Assembly (NCBI GenBank): GCA_040275305.1
Contig: JBEOJY010000001.1
Location: 1 to 64,000, forward strand
Origin: JBEOJY01 sp040275305
GTDB lineage: Bacteria; Pseudomonadota; Alphaproteobacteria; UBA9219
DNA length: 64,000 bases
Reading direction: 5' to 3'
Part shown: positions 16,661 to 25,631 of the stretch, one piece after another
Position numbering within the stretch: position 1 is the first letter of the stretch
Layout: every line of letters starts with the position of its first letter
Notes under the pieces: model-generated
Database searches by the model: none
Told to the model about the DNA's origin: nothing
The model's input: only the letters and a program-made list of their open reading frames with translations
Translations under genes and position numbers: made by a program

Positions 16661-16722
16661 ATATTAAGGTGTTGCCAACTCTTCAAGCGCGAGGAGTCTA
16701 TAACATAACTGTTGGCGGGATG

Positions 16723-17451
16723 TTAAGCGTTTACGTCTTCTTGCCCATCGTTTTCCTGTTCTTCAGCATTATCTTCCGCGTTCGCGGCTTCCAGCGCGGC
16801 GCGGAACAGTTCGGGCCATTTTTCGGTGGGCATGTTCGCGTAGGGACCTTCGCTTGAAAGCCAGAATTTGACCATTTGCGGGAAGAAATTGGCATCGCCT
16901 TTGGCGGTGTGGACGATGTATTTGTCGCCGGGCATCAGGCGAATGCCGTCGAGCTTGTCAGCTGCGCCTTTGCGTTCGTTATTGTTGAGGTTTTCGCGCA
17001 GGATGGTCGCAAGTAGCATGGGGTCGTCGCTGCCGAGGCGTTTTTTGGCATCAGAGCGGCGGACAGTCAAGGCGTCGCGCGCGCGTTTAGATAGTTCGTT
17101 GATCGGGTAGGGCGCTTCGCTGGCAACGTAGATCGCGCGGACGAGATGGTTCAGTTCTTGTTGCGGAATTTCGGGAAGCCAAATGAGTTGCCCGGCGCCA
17201 CTAATCCCGGTGCGTTCCAGCGCCATGCATTGCTCGCAGAAGGTGCAGGCGGTGGCAAAGGGCGGTTCTCCCGCAGCTTTGCAAGGAACGACCCGCTGGA
17301 ATTTCAGGGATCTGAAACCGCAAAAGCGGCAGGTATAGTCATCCCGCCGCATCACTGTTTCGTTGAGATTTTTGGAGCGGGAAGAAGATCCCGCTTTCTC
17401 GTCGGCGTCAGACGCGAGCCTGACGCCGAGAGATATAGGGAGAAGGGACAA
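16723..17451 (-). CDS. icmJ: IcmJ/DotN-like type IVB secretion protein
   Basis: 242 residues. Matches the DotN pattern: M-R-R-D-D-Y-T-C-R-F-C-G-F with C41 and C44, a further C57, then A-C-T-F-C-E-Q-C with C69, C72 and C75, followed by G-Q-L-I-W-L-P-E-I. In Legionella DotN is a zinc-binding subunit of the DotL coupling complex at the inner membrane. Last gene of the block in transcription order, 15 bases after icmD. The tail is acidic. Assignment rests on this motif series plus position next to icmD; the family is also present in IncI conjugation systems. Confidence 0.82.
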   Translation of the reverse strand: MSLLPISLGVRLASDADEKAGSSSRSKNLNETVMRRDDYTCRFCGFRSLKFQRVVPCKAAGEPPFATACTFCEQCMALERTGISGAGQLIWLPEIPQQELNHLVRAIYVASEAPYPINELSKRARDALTVRRSDAKKRLGSDDPMLLATILRENLNNNERKGAADKLDGIRLMPGDKYIVHTAKGDANFFPQMVKFWLSSEGPYANMPTEKWPELFRAALEAANAEDNAEEQENDGQEDVNA

Positions 17452-17466
17452 AGTTAACCTAGAAGT

Positions 17467-17847
17467 TTAGTTGCCGATTTGTCCAAGTCCGGTCGACTGG
17501 ATGTCAGCTTGACCGACATTAAGCGAGTCGCGCGCCCAGGTCGCGAAGGCCGGGAGCGAGACAAGGCACGCGCCTGCGCCGACACGGCCCAAACCATGGC
17601 CCAATGGGGCGCTGCTCGGATTTTCCGCATGCGCGCGCAATTTCATCGCGCCAGCGCCGATCATTGCCGCGCCGCCGATGTAGAATACGCCGGATACGAT
17701 GTTCGGGATGTCGCGAATGCCTTCTTGCACAGTGCCAACGCTATCCGAAAGCGTTGCCCAAGCCAGTTCTGGCATCGGGATTGCGGCGGCCACGACCGCA
17801 GCCATCAGTAGGCCTTGAAGCAGATCGTTGACCAGTTCTTTCCTCAT
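17467..17847 (-). CDS. icmD: IcmD/DotP-like small membrane protein
   Basis: 126 residues with GGGAGA six bases before the ATG. N-terminal signal-like segment (about 10-30, ending in L-A-W-A), then two hydrophobic helices, the second with G-A-G-A-C-L-V-S-L-P. The size, topology and place between icmC and icmJ fit IcmD/DotP, an inner-membrane part of type IVB machines (TraR in IncI plasmids). Sequence is weakly conserved in this family, so position carries much of the weight. Confidence 0.72.
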   Translation of the reverse strand: MRKELVNDLLQGLLMAAVVAAAIPMPELAWATLSDSVGTVQEGIRDIPNIVSGVFYIGGAAMIGAGAMKLRAHAENPSSAPLGHGLGRVGAGACLVSLPAFATWARDSLNVGQADIQSTGLGQIGN

Positions 17848-18122
17848 GTTTGTTCTCCCATTGTTGTATTCGCCTAAAGTTTTATGACAATTTTCTTGTC
17901 GCTTGCTTCACCTTACCACTGGAAATATTAACACTCGTTTAAATTCAGCGGTAATTCTTGTTTGTACATTGTGCAATTCTATAACATTCTCAGTCTCTTG
18001 ATACCATGAACTTGATCGGCTTCGCAATATTTGCGTGATATGGCGGCTATTTTTTTGTAACCCCTTGTTTTTTTAATATTTAATCCTGCCATGGCGCTTT
18101 ATGTGAATTTTTGACGGACGCG

Positions 18123-19067
18123 CTACAAAAAGCCGGTCCCGAAGGTGTTATCCATTACTTTGAGAAAGAGGTAAATATTGATGGCGCATGCTCCGCCCAG
18201 CATGTGGGTAATTCCTTGCGCCATAGACCCTTGGCCCGTTTCGATATGGGTTTTTAGTAGCAGTAAGCCGCGGATGAAGGCGATCATGCCGATCAGCTGA
18301 AAAAATGTTAGCGCGGCAATAACGGCCTCTTTGAAGCGGCCGCTGTCGTCATCAAGACTGTCGAAAGTTGTCCAGCTGATGACGCTGTTGTCTGCGATCT
18401 GGGGGTTGCCAAAAAGCGTGTCTTGTATAAGCCCCAGCGATTGGCCGATGACAAAAAACAAAGCCCCGAACACAAGGCTTGCTACGATCTTGGGACCGGA
18501 ATTGTTGCGAGGGTCTACGCCGTACTGCGTCGCTTTGATGAGACCGCGCACAAAGATGAAGACGCCCATGACAATGGCAATGCAAGACAACATGAAGGTC
18601 ATGGGGTCCCGGATGTTGTCGACCAGATTCATCATCATTTGGTCAAGCGTGATTTCGTCGCCGCCCGTCTCCGCAATAACGCCTGTGCAGACAGAGAGTC
18701 CGCCGCCGCCTCCGGTCGCGAACATGCTGTTGACGACTGCGCCGATGGCCGCTGGCAGCGCCATCAGGCAGGCGCCGCCGACAATGTGCATGATACCGAC
18801 GTTGAGCGCCGTTTGAGGGCTATCCACGCGCTTGACGAGGAAGAACAGGCCTCGACCGATCGCCAGCGCGCCGAGTATATAGGCTAAACCATTGCATAAA
18901 TTCGCGAGGGGCGAGACGTTTTCCGCAGCGTTGCACATGACTTCGCCCAGCGTCTGGGCGCGCGCGAATTCAGGTATGAGCGCGAGAATAACGATGATTC
19001 CTGCGACCAGACACAGCAGAGTCATGGGGCTCATGGGGTGGGATGCAGGTTTCGTATTCAGTGGCAT
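18123..19067 (-). CDS. icmC: IcmC/DotE-like protein with an extra N-terminal IcmD-like unit
   Basis: 314 residues from the Met at 19067 (GAGCGGA upstream), against roughly 190 for Legionella IcmC. Signal-like N-terminus ending F-A-R-A. First unit (about 35-110): two helices with G-G-A-C-L-M-A-L-P, very like IcmD of this cluster (G-A-G-A-C-L-V-S-L-P). Second unit (about 135-314): four or so hydrophobic segments ending with H-M-L-G-G-A-C-A-I-N, the IcmC proper. IcmC, IcmD and IcmV are related in type IVB systems, so the gene looks like a tandem or fused form. Inner membrane. A 275-base AT-rich gap follows before icmD. Confidence 0.75.
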   Translation of the reverse strand: MPLNTKPASHPMSPMTLLCLVAGIIVILALIPEFARAQTLGEVMCNAAENVSPLANLCNGLAYILGALAIGRGLFFLVKRVDSPQTALNVGIMHIVGGACLMALPAAIGAVVNSMFATGGGGGLSVCTGVIAETGGDEITLDQMMMNLVDNIRDPMTFMLSCIAIVMGVFIFVRGLIKATQYGVDPRNNSGPKIVASLVFGALFFVIGQSLGLIQDTLFGNPQIADNSVISWTTFDSLDDDSGRFKEAVIAALTFFQLIGMIAFIRGLLLLKTHIETGQGSMAQGITHMLGGACAINIYLFLKVMDNTFGTGFL

Positions 19068-19503
19068 ATTCGATCCGCTCTTCCACAATCGTTTGTTGCT
19101 TCAATGTTATCCTTGAGTTTGACTCAAATCCATTTCATCGCTCAATATTGCAGCACATACCTTAACAATAACTCAAATATTTGTTGTTATGAAGTCATGA
19201 ATCTTCGTTAACCATGTCGGCCTGTTTTATAAAGGATTCCGGTGTTTTTTGGTCGCTCGTCACATTAATCCTACACATTCATGCGTTGTTTCAGGACAAG
19301 ATCCGTCATGACTGCAATCGCCGCGAGGGCGAACTGCCAAGGGCTGGACACGGGATGCGGCAAGCCAGTGTTTTTAGCGACCTCTCTTGATAACGTTGGA
19401 TTGCTTTGTCGCCTGAAAAAGGCTCCTCGCGATGGCAGCCCTTTCTTCAGCTTTTCCCACAATTTTGAGGGGACATTTTGGCTTTGCTGCGGCATTCACG
19501 TTA
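19068..19503. other. Gene-free stretch in the icm block
   Basis: 436 bases between icmG and icmC. The half next to icmC (19068-19260) is AT-rich and could hold a promoter for icmC, but no clear box stands out. The other half (about 19330-19445) contains worn pieces of the GCGAGGAGCC palindrome family (TTGGATTGC, CGCCTGAAAAAGGCTCCTCGCGATGGCAG). No open frame with a credible product was seen. Confidence 0.5.
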
Positions 19504-20775
19504 TTATTTCACGATGCCTTGTGTGCCTTCCACAATCCAAGAATCGCCGTCCTGACGGATGGCCGTGATGCGACCGATGCCTGAAAGCGCGTCTCCGATG
19601 CGCACGGGCTGAATAGCGCGCGAATCCTTAGCTTTACTTACCCATGCTTCGTCTGGTCCCGCTGCTCGGAGCACCCAGATCTGTCCGCTCGCGTCAGGCT
19701 TTTTGGCTACGGTACGAGTGGACTTCTGCGTGGAATCTGTTCGTTTCTTTTTCACAGATGATGGCGGGGGCTGTTTTTTTTGCGTCTCGAAAGAATCCTC
19801 GTCGTTTGAAGGAAGTGACAGCGACAATTGGTTGTTTGCGGCTTTTGAGGAAGCGGATGTTTCGTCTTGCAACTCTTGCAAACGCGCGTTGGCTTGTGCC
19901 AGTTGTTGTTGGGCGTTCTTAAGTTCTTTCTGTAAGTTTTCGATTTGCGATGTCAACGATGTTAGGTTGGCGTTGCTGGATGGCGAAGACTCCGCAGCGA
20001 CTGGTTGGGGGGATGTCGCAGAGGATATGTCTGGCGGCGTCGCGATAGGCGATGAGGCTTTTGCCGTTGCGTCTGTCTGCGGCGCGGCTGTTGCCGGTTG
20101 TTCGCGGTCAGGCAAAAGGAGCGCGCTTTTTGCCGTGTCGTAGGTTTCAAAGTTGGCCATTTCATTCTGGGACGGCTTTTTGGCCGGGACGGTTGCGTTG
20201 AGTTCCGCTGAAGTTTCAGCCGAAGACGGTGGCGCGGTTGTTGGGACGAGGCCATTGCTTTCCGGTAATGCAACGCCTTTTTGCTCCATGGCGTTTATTG
20301 AGGATGAAGGTTGAGCGGAGGGGCCCTGTGTCGCAACGGAAATAGGGGTTAAGGACGATGTGGGCGCGACTGCGGCGTTTGATTGCGTTTCCGGCGGGGC
20401 AGGGAGTTGCCCGGTGGCAGCAGGTTTTTGTTGTAGCAGGGCTATGGAAGACGTTGGCGGGGGGCTGCCGAATTGCAGGTAAAGCAAAGCGCCTATGAAA
20501 ATGATACCCCCGACCACTGTTGCTGCGGGCATCCATTTCATCGGCGATTTTGTCGTGTTTTTTGCGCTTGTAGAATCAGGCGTATCAGCATCCATCGCTT
20601 CTTCGGAAGCTTCCGTCACATGCGCCATGCCTTCGGCCGCCGGATCGCTAAAATCGTCGACAGGGGCTTCATGGCCTTGCCATGATTGATTGTCGTCCTG
20701 CAGGGACGAGTCGATCATCGTTGCATCTGGAAAATCGTCGTTATCGGTGGGGCCTTGGCCATTTGAGGGCTTCAT
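19504..20775 (-). CDS. icmG: IcmG/DotF-like type IVB secretion protein
   Basis: 423 residues from the Met at 20775 (AGGAG five bases upstream); the open frame reaches further. Acidic cytoplasmic N-terminus (about 1-85), one membrane helix (A-A-T-V-V-G-G-I-I-F-I-G-A-L-L-Y), a long Ser/Pro/Ala periplasmic region, a coiled-coil (about 285-320, heptads with L-Q-K-E-L-K-N-A-Q-Q-Q-L), and a compact C-terminal domain starting Q-I-W-V-L-R-A-A. This layout is that of DotF/IcmG (TraP), an inner-membrane partner of the core complex. The call leans on topology and place between icmE and icmC. Confidence 0.75.
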   Translation of the reverse strand: MKPSNGQGPTDNDDFPDATMIDSSLQDDNQSWQGHEAPVDDFSDPAAEGMAHVTEASEEAMDADTPDSTSAKNTTKSPMKWMPAATVVGGIIFIGALLYLQFGSPPPTSSIALLQQKPAATGQLPAPPETQSNAAVAPTSSLTPISVATQGPSAQPSSSINAMEQKGVALPESNGLVPTTAPPSSAETSAELNATVPAKKPSQNEMANFETYDTAKSALLLPDREQPATAAPQTDATAKASSPIATPPDISSATSPQPVAAESSPSSNANLTSLTSQIENLQKELKNAQQQLAQANARLQELQDETSASSKAANNQLSLSLPSNDEDSFETQKKQPPPSSVKKKRTDSTQKSTRTVAKKPDASGQIWVLRAAGPDEAWVSKAKDSRAIQPVRIGDALSGIGRITAIRQDGDSWIVEGTQGIVK

Positions 20776-21000
20776 AAAGCACTCCTGAGGTGCGTTGGAC
20801 TGTCGTGGTTTTTGTACGAGGTCTATTGTAGGGGAGAAACTTAAGGACTGCATATGAATTTTAACGGCGGCGTTGACTTTTCTGGTTTCCGCACGTCAAC
20901 AATCATGGTCCTTTACCGTCTTGTTTCCTGAATCGCTGGCGGCTCTTCTTGCGTGATTTTAGGAAGACCGGGCGCGCTCTGTCAACGGGCTGTTCGCCGC

Positions 21001-22488
21001 TCACTGCATGGAGCCGGAATATCCTCCCCCCATGTAGGACGTGGCTGGGTACCCGACATTTGATCCGGGCGAGTTCGTATAGATTTGCATGTTTCTGTTA
21101 CCGTATCCGGTCGGGCTGCGCATCGTATTGTTGTATGCGCCTTGATTATACATGGCGTTTGCCGCTCCGCCGTACCCTGCCGCGCCAGCAGGGTACATGG
21201 GGCTGTTCTGCGTAGCGTCGAGCGTTCTGGCTGCATTCGTTCCAGCGATTCCATCCTGCGCCTGTTTTTCCATCGTTTCGCCGCCATCTTCGTAGACGGA
21301 AGAGACAAAGAAGAAGCCCAGCGGCGTGCCTGCGGCTACGCGGACCAGCGGGCGTATCTGATTGGCCTGATTCTGGAAGAACTGGCCGGCTGTTTGCACA
21401 GCTGTTCCCAAGCCTTGGAAAAGTCCCTGACGTACGCTTTTGCCTGATTGCTGAACTACGGTTGAGTTCTCGGTTTGAGAGATTGTCGTGTCGCTTTCTC
21501 CTAGCGCCGATGCGAATCCTTGCAGAAATCCGGCGGCGGCAGGCAGAATGACTCGCGTGAAGTAACGCTGATCAACCTCTGTCGCCATGCCGCCCAGCGT
21601 TGTATCCGGGTCGAGCGCTATCGCGTCAATTTTGTAGTCCTTGCCTTTGCGTGTCGCAAGTTTGAACTGGAGCACCAGATAATCGGAATTGCCGTTGGCG
21701 ACCTGAAATTGACCAACCGCGCGCGCTCCGGAAAGCGGGCCGGACACAATCTGGGCCAGAATTGGCCCGGGGACGTCGGAGTTGGCTTCCACAAGCATTT
21801 GCGCATAGTTGACGGTGCCCGCAGGTATGAGGGCCTTTCTTCGCGCACGCGCCGCCGATGTCGCGGCTGGTTCCCCACCTTTTGGTTCCGCCGCTTTTTC
21901 TTCTTTCAAAAAGGCGACCTGTTTGATGCCTTGTGGCGTCCAACTTTCCATGACCTGCTTTAACTGGGCCTGCATGGCTTGCGCCAGCGTGTTGTCGAAG
22001 GGTTCCTGTTGCTGGGGCTGTTGGGCCTGTTGAGGTTGTTTGGCTTCTTTCAAGCGTTCAATTTCAGCACGCAGTTCGTTCAGCGGATCGTTCTTGGCGA
22101 TGGTGGCAAGCACGTCGGTTTCCGTGTTGGCCCCAATGGGTGTCGGCAAAGCGCTGCTCCCTGATTTCATGGCTTCTTCAGAGCGTTGCTTGTTGGCAAG
22201 TTCCGTTTGTTGCCTGAGGTAGGGGGTTGCTTTGCCTCCCGGAGCTTCCGCAATGTCTGGGGGCGACAGCAGGCTTGTCGGGGAATCTGGCGGTCCACTT
22301 GAGAAGAAGCTAGCGCTTGCGGCTACGGCAGCTCCTACCACGATCATCAATACTACGAGCTTGAAAAGCGGTTTGGTTCGCCAAGCTTCCTTAAGATTGT
22401 CCTTGAAGGTTTCCGCGCGTGTTTTCGGCGGGGCAAGGCCTTGCTCCAGATCTTCTTGTTGTTCAAAATCGTCCAGGTTGTTCGTCAT
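21001..22488 (-). CDS. icmE: IcmE/DotG-like core complex channel protein (VirB10-like)
   Basis: 495 residues. Cytoplasmic N-terminus, one membrane helix (42-61), a periplasmic linker with a short coiled-coil, and the conserved C-terminal domain from about 230. That domain shows A-G-T-V-N-Y-A-Q-M-L-V-E-A-N-S-D-V-P-G, V-G-Q-F and near the end V-R-V-A-A-G-T-P-L-G-F-F-F-V, all DotG hallmarks. It spans both membranes in the known machine. The long repeat region of Legionella DotG (over 1000 residues) is absent, making it closer in size to TraO or Coxiella-type forms. Start overlaps the icmK stop by ATGA. Confidence 0.92.
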   Translation of the reverse strand: MTNNLDDFEQQEDLEQGLAPPKTRAETFKDNLKEAWRTKPLFKLVVLMIVVGAAVAASASFFSSGPPDSPTSLLSPPDIAEAPGGKATPYLRQQTELANKQRSEEAMKSGSSALPTPIGANTETDVLATIAKNDPLNELRAEIERLKEAKQPQQAQQPQQQEPFDNTLAQAMQAQLKQVMESWTPQGIKQVAFLKEEKAAEPKGGEPAATSAARARRKALIPAGTVNYAQMLVEANSDVPGPILAQIVSGPLSGARAVGQFQVANGNSDYLVLQFKLATRKGKDYKIDAIALDPDTTLGGMATEVDQRYFTRVILPAAAGFLQGFASALGESDTTISQTENSTVVQQSGKSVRQGLFQGLGTAVQTAGQFFQNQANQIRPLVRVAAGTPLGFFFVSSVYEDGGETMEKQAQDGIAGTNAARTLDATQNSPMYPAGAAGYGGAANAMYNQGAYNNTMRSPTGYGNRNMQIYTNSPGSNVGYPATSYMGGGYSGSMQ

Positions 22489-23813
22489 TGTTCGCCATCC
22501 CGTGATAGCCGCGCGCGCACGACGGCGCCATTATCTGACATTAATAAGACAGGCGCGTCACCAATTTCATAGACGGTCATGCCGTCTGCGGATGAAGCGC
22601 TTGCATTCCAAGCTGGTGAGAGCAGCGCTATGGGCGTCCGCACATAAACTTTTTCGTTGTAGCTCCATGCCAGCGTGCGTCCGTCAAGGCCGCCAACTTT
22701 GACGCGTTTCGCATCCTTGGGCGGGGCATTGTCGAGAAACAACATGATGAGTTCATCGCCAGCCTGAATTCCCGGGCGGTTGACCAAGGGAATTTTAGCC
22801 CCAGGACCATATTTGGGCACACGTGCGTCATAGCGTAAATCGACCCGTTGAGAGCCGGATGCTAGGCGGAATATCACTGGCGTCGGAAGATCTTTTAGTA
22901 TGACCGACAAATTTCCAGAGGCAATGCGCGTCAGGGGCATAATGCGGATGACGTGAGACCCTGATTGCGTTGGCGTGACTTCAAAGTTGCCACCGACGCC
23001 TACGTCGAGGATTGGCCATGGCTGGCCGGTCGCGTCGACCATATTGATTGTCGTTATGTAGCCTGAGGATAGATCGACTTGCGGCGGGTCTGCGCCGGGG
23101 TCGAGCGAGAGCGTGACAACGCGGACACGGCCTTTGGGCTGTCCATTTGACGGAGGCGCTGCAGCTTCCTGAGTTTTCTCAAGTTTGTTCATGAAGCTAC
23201 GAATCTGGTCGGGAGACAGTGGCAATAGCCCGGAAGCCGCACGGTCGTACGATTTACGATTATGGTCTTGTTCGCGTTTGGACTGCTCGGCTTCGACACG
23301 CGCTTGCGCTTGCATGGCGGCTTGTTCGGCTTGCGTCGCCAGTTGAGCGGCGTCGGTCGTGAGGCTTGAGGCGCCGTTATTCAGCGGCGAGGTTGTTGCC
23401 GATGTTGCATCAGAAGCTGGGCCAAAGGCAGGCTGTGGCGCGGGAGACGACATTTCAATGCCGTTTGCCGTGGCGTTGGGCCTTTGCGCGGAATCCGGTT
23501 TTGCTAGATCGGAAGACGTATCGAGCGTTCCTGACGGTAGGGCCGACTGGAATGATGGCGCGCCGGGCGGAGGCGCTATGCGGTCCTGCGATTGGGCTTG
23601 CGTCGGATCTGCTCCCTGATTTGCAGGCGCTGCGTTGGATTTCTTTGTGGATTCCTGCAGTATCTTTTCGATTGCCGATAAGGCAGGGTCCGAATCGCGC
23701 GCGCCAGCCGTCGTGGCGGCGTGTGCGGACCACGACACCAATATGGCTACGGTTGCCATACAAGCTGCGCGTAAGATTGCGCTTCTGTGAAATGCAGATT
23801 TGCGGTTACTCAC
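22485..23813 (-). CDS. icmK: IcmK/DotH-like outer-membrane core protein
   Basis: 442 residues. Signal peptide (about 1-32, ending W-S-A-H-A-A) without a lipobox, then a Pro/Ala/Ser-rich region and a coiled stretch (L-A-T-Q-A-E-Q-A-A-M-Q-A-Q). A conserved C-terminal half begins with P-D-Q-I-R-S-F-M-N-K-L and runs through D-P-G-A-D-P-P, V-G-G-N-F-E-V and P-V-I-F-R-L-A-S-G, typical of DotH. In the Dot/Icm core complex DotH works with lipoproteins DotC and DotD at the outer membrane; neither is in the window. Coupled to icmE by a 4-base overlap. Confidence 0.92.
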   Translation of the reverse strand: MSNRKSAFHRSAILRAACMATVAILVSWSAHAATTAGARDSDPALSAIEKILQESTKKSNAAPANQGADPTQAQSQDRIAPPPGAPSFQSALPSGTLDTSSDLAKPDSAQRPNATANGIEMSSPAPQPAFGPASDATSATTSPLNNGASSLTTDAAQLATQAEQAAMQAQARVEAEQSKREQDHNRKSYDRAASGLLPLSPDQIRSFMNKLEKTQEAAAPPSNGQPKGRVRVVTLSLDPGADPPQVDLSSGYITTINMVDATGQPWPILDVGVGGNFEVTPTQSGSHVIRIMPLTRIASGNLSVILKDLPTPVIFRLASGSQRVDLRYDARVPKYGPGAKIPLVNRPGIQAGDELIMLFLDNAPPKDAKRVKVGGLDGRTLAWSYNEKVYVRTPIALLSPAWNASASSADGMTVYEIGDAPVLLMSDNGAVVRARLSRDGEQ

Positions 23814-23924
23814 TGAAATGGCCTCTTAAATACTTCCACACTGCGTGCCACCATAGCCGTTCGCCGCGCCAAAGTTAAGAGTAAGTTTAGTGGCATAGGA
23901 GGGAAACCAAGCGCGCAGCTTTAA

Positions 23925-23971
23925 GAGCCTTTTTACCAAGCCGTATCCAGACTTTGTAAACAGGCTCTAAG
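23925..23971. terminator. Hairpin between the second icmL-like gene and icmK
   Basis: AGAGCCT and AGGCTCT pair at the base, and TTTACCAAG with CTTTGTAAA extends the stem with mismatches. It lies in the 211-base gap upstream of icmK. No long T-run follows on the minus strand, so it may attenuate rather than stop transcription. Confidence 0.4.
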
Positions 23972-24024
23972 TTGGTTTTTGGGGGTGGTGGTTAATGTTG
24001 GTTAAGATCATGAGCCGGCCATTA

Positions 24025-24954
24025 TTACCCTTTTGTTTGCCTCCAGGAGTTGATGGCTATGCCAGATGCGTTGTGTTCATGGGGGACCCTGACGATCGTC
24101 ATGCCTACGATGGCGCGGGCCGAGCTGGTTACGTTGTTATTGGTCGCGAACGTGATGATGACCGGGGCCTGCACGTGCCATTCATAGATATTCTCCTTGT
24201 TTTCGCCTTGCGAAACTATCACTGGGGTGTCGGCTGGCGCGGTGGTGACAACTAATTGGCGCTGCTGGAACTGTTCTCCTACCTGCTTTTCTATAAACTC
24301 TTTTACGAAGCCAGCCCAACCGGGGTCTGTGAAGCGGGGTTTTTGCTGTTTGAGCTTTGTTTCGAAGTCTCCGAAACCAAAGGTCATAATTTCCGCCACG
24401 CTTGTTGCCGCCCATGACAGAATCGCCCGGTTTGTCAGATTGGGTATGTTCAGCGCGATCATGGCGTTTCGGTGCGCCTCCTCCAATGGCTGATTTTCCG
24501 TTCTGGCGTAATAACGATATAGCGGCGCGCCGAAGGGCAACGCTAATACTAGCAATAAGCTAAGCCCAGCAATCATCAGCGCTTCGCCCTGAATGATCGT
24601 GTATAGGCGGCTGATACGGGCGTTTTCTTTTTCCTCGTCCGGTACCGTGTCCAACAATATGGGGTCAATTTTGATCAGTCCTCCGCGCAGGATAGATCGC
24701 CATATTTTCTTGTCTAATTGTTTTGAGGCCTGCTTGGTGAACCACGAACCTGAAGGGGGGCTAAACGGATCAATGTCTTCTTCTGTTTCCGGTTCTTCAT
24801 TGGTTGATGTCGTATCTTTCTGAGCCGCTTTTGTTTTTTTGGCATATGGCAATGTCAGGAAGCCTTTTCTTGATGCGAGCAACTCGTCTTCCCGTAACGG
24901 CGCGGGAGGATCTATCCAGCCATCGTCATCCGTCGGGGGAGGGGGCTTGCTCAT
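24025..24954 (-). CDS. Second IcmL/DotI-like protein (DotJ/IcmM position)
   Basis: 309 residues from the Met at 24954, which overlaps the icmL stop as ATGA; this decides the start over the upstream Met. Cytoplasmic Pro/acidic N-terminus of about 130 residues, one membrane helix (about 138-160, E-A-L-M-I-A-G-L-S-L-L-L-V-L-A-L), then a DotI-type periplasmic domain with L-N-I-P-N-L-T-N-R-A-I-L-S-W-A and Y-E-W-H-V-Q-A-P-V-I-I-T-F. In Legionella DotI is paired with the shorter relative DotJ; this one is longer than either because of its N-terminal part. It probably pairs with the IcmL next door. Confidence 0.8.
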   Translation of the reverse strand: MSKPPPPTDDDGWIDPPAPLREDELLASRKGFLTLPYAKKTKAAQKDTTSTNEEPETEEDIDPFSPPSGSWFTKQASKQLDKKIWRSILRGGLIKIDPILLDTVPDEEKENARISRLYTIIQGEALMIAGLSLLLVLALPFGAPLYRYYARTENQPLEEAHRNAMIALNIPNLTNRAILSWAATSVAEIMTFGFGDFETKLKQQKPRFTDPGWAGFVKEFIEKQVGEQFQQRQLVVTTAPADTPVIVSQGENKENIYEWHVQAPVIITFATNNNVTSSARAIVGMTIVRVPHEHNASGIAINSWRQTKG

Positions 24955-25598
24955 CGCGTAGCGCCTGTCCCTGTCAGCGTGACCCACTGTTTGATGCTTA
25001 TGCCTTCCGGATTTTGAAGCGTAGAAACACGTTCTATGCGCAGAATCAATGTTGCCCGCATGGCTTGCGGCGTTTGGTTGCCTTCATAGCTGATCGTGAT
25101 CGGAAACCTCAGATCCCAAGTATATACGCCATTCATGTTGCCTTTGTTGGCAATTTCCGGCGCGGCGTTGACCTTCAGGTTTACGATCAATTTGTACTGT
25201 TGCAAGGAGTCGAGGATGCTTGATTCCTTTAATGCGCGGTTGAAGCTTTCCCAACCCTCCGCCGTGAAGTAGTTGTCGTGCGCATGTTGCAGCGTCGTGC
25301 GGTAGTTTACGTAGTCGAACAGCATGGTGTTTTTCGCTGCTCCAGCTGCCCAGGCCACGACATCGGCATCTGATCGGTATGGCTCGTTTAGCGGGATGAT
25401 CGGGATAATACGACCGTCGGACGTGGTCGCAAAATAAACCTGCTTGGTATGGGCCATCATGAAGACAGTTATGATGCCCACAATCAGGAGCACAATTACG
25501 ACGAGTTGGATCGCGCTGAGCCGTAGCAGAAGGCGGTAACCGTCGCGGTAATAGGCGTTACGGTTCAGGACCGTGGCGATAGCGTCTTTGACAGCCAT
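24951..25598 (-). CDS. icmL: IcmL/DotI type IVB secretion inner-membrane protein
   Basis: 215 residues, the normal DotI length. The hallmark N-x-Y-Y-R-D-x-Y-R (14-22) precedes a single membrane helix (about 26-48). The periplasmic domain holds A-A-K-N-T-M-L-F-D-Y-V-N-Y-R, F-T-A-E-G-W-E-S-F and W-D-L-R-F-P-I-T-I-S-Y. DotI (TraM in IncI plasmids) is a VirB8-like inner-membrane part. First structural gene of the block, 33 bases after the GcrA-like gene. Confidence 0.92.
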   Translation of the reverse strand: MAVKDAIATVLNRNAYYRDGYRLLLRLSAIQLVVIVLLIVGIITVFMMAHTKQVYFATTSDGRIIPIIPLNEPYRSDADVVAWAAGAAKNTMLFDYVNYRTTLQHAHDNYFTAEGWESFNRALKESSILDSLQQYKLIVNLKVNAAPEIANKGNMNGVYTWDLRFPITISYEGNQTPQAMRATLILRIERVSTLQNPEGISIKQWVTLTGTGATR

Positions 25599-25631
25599 GG
25601 AGTCTCTCTATCAGGGTATTGCTCGTGTTCG

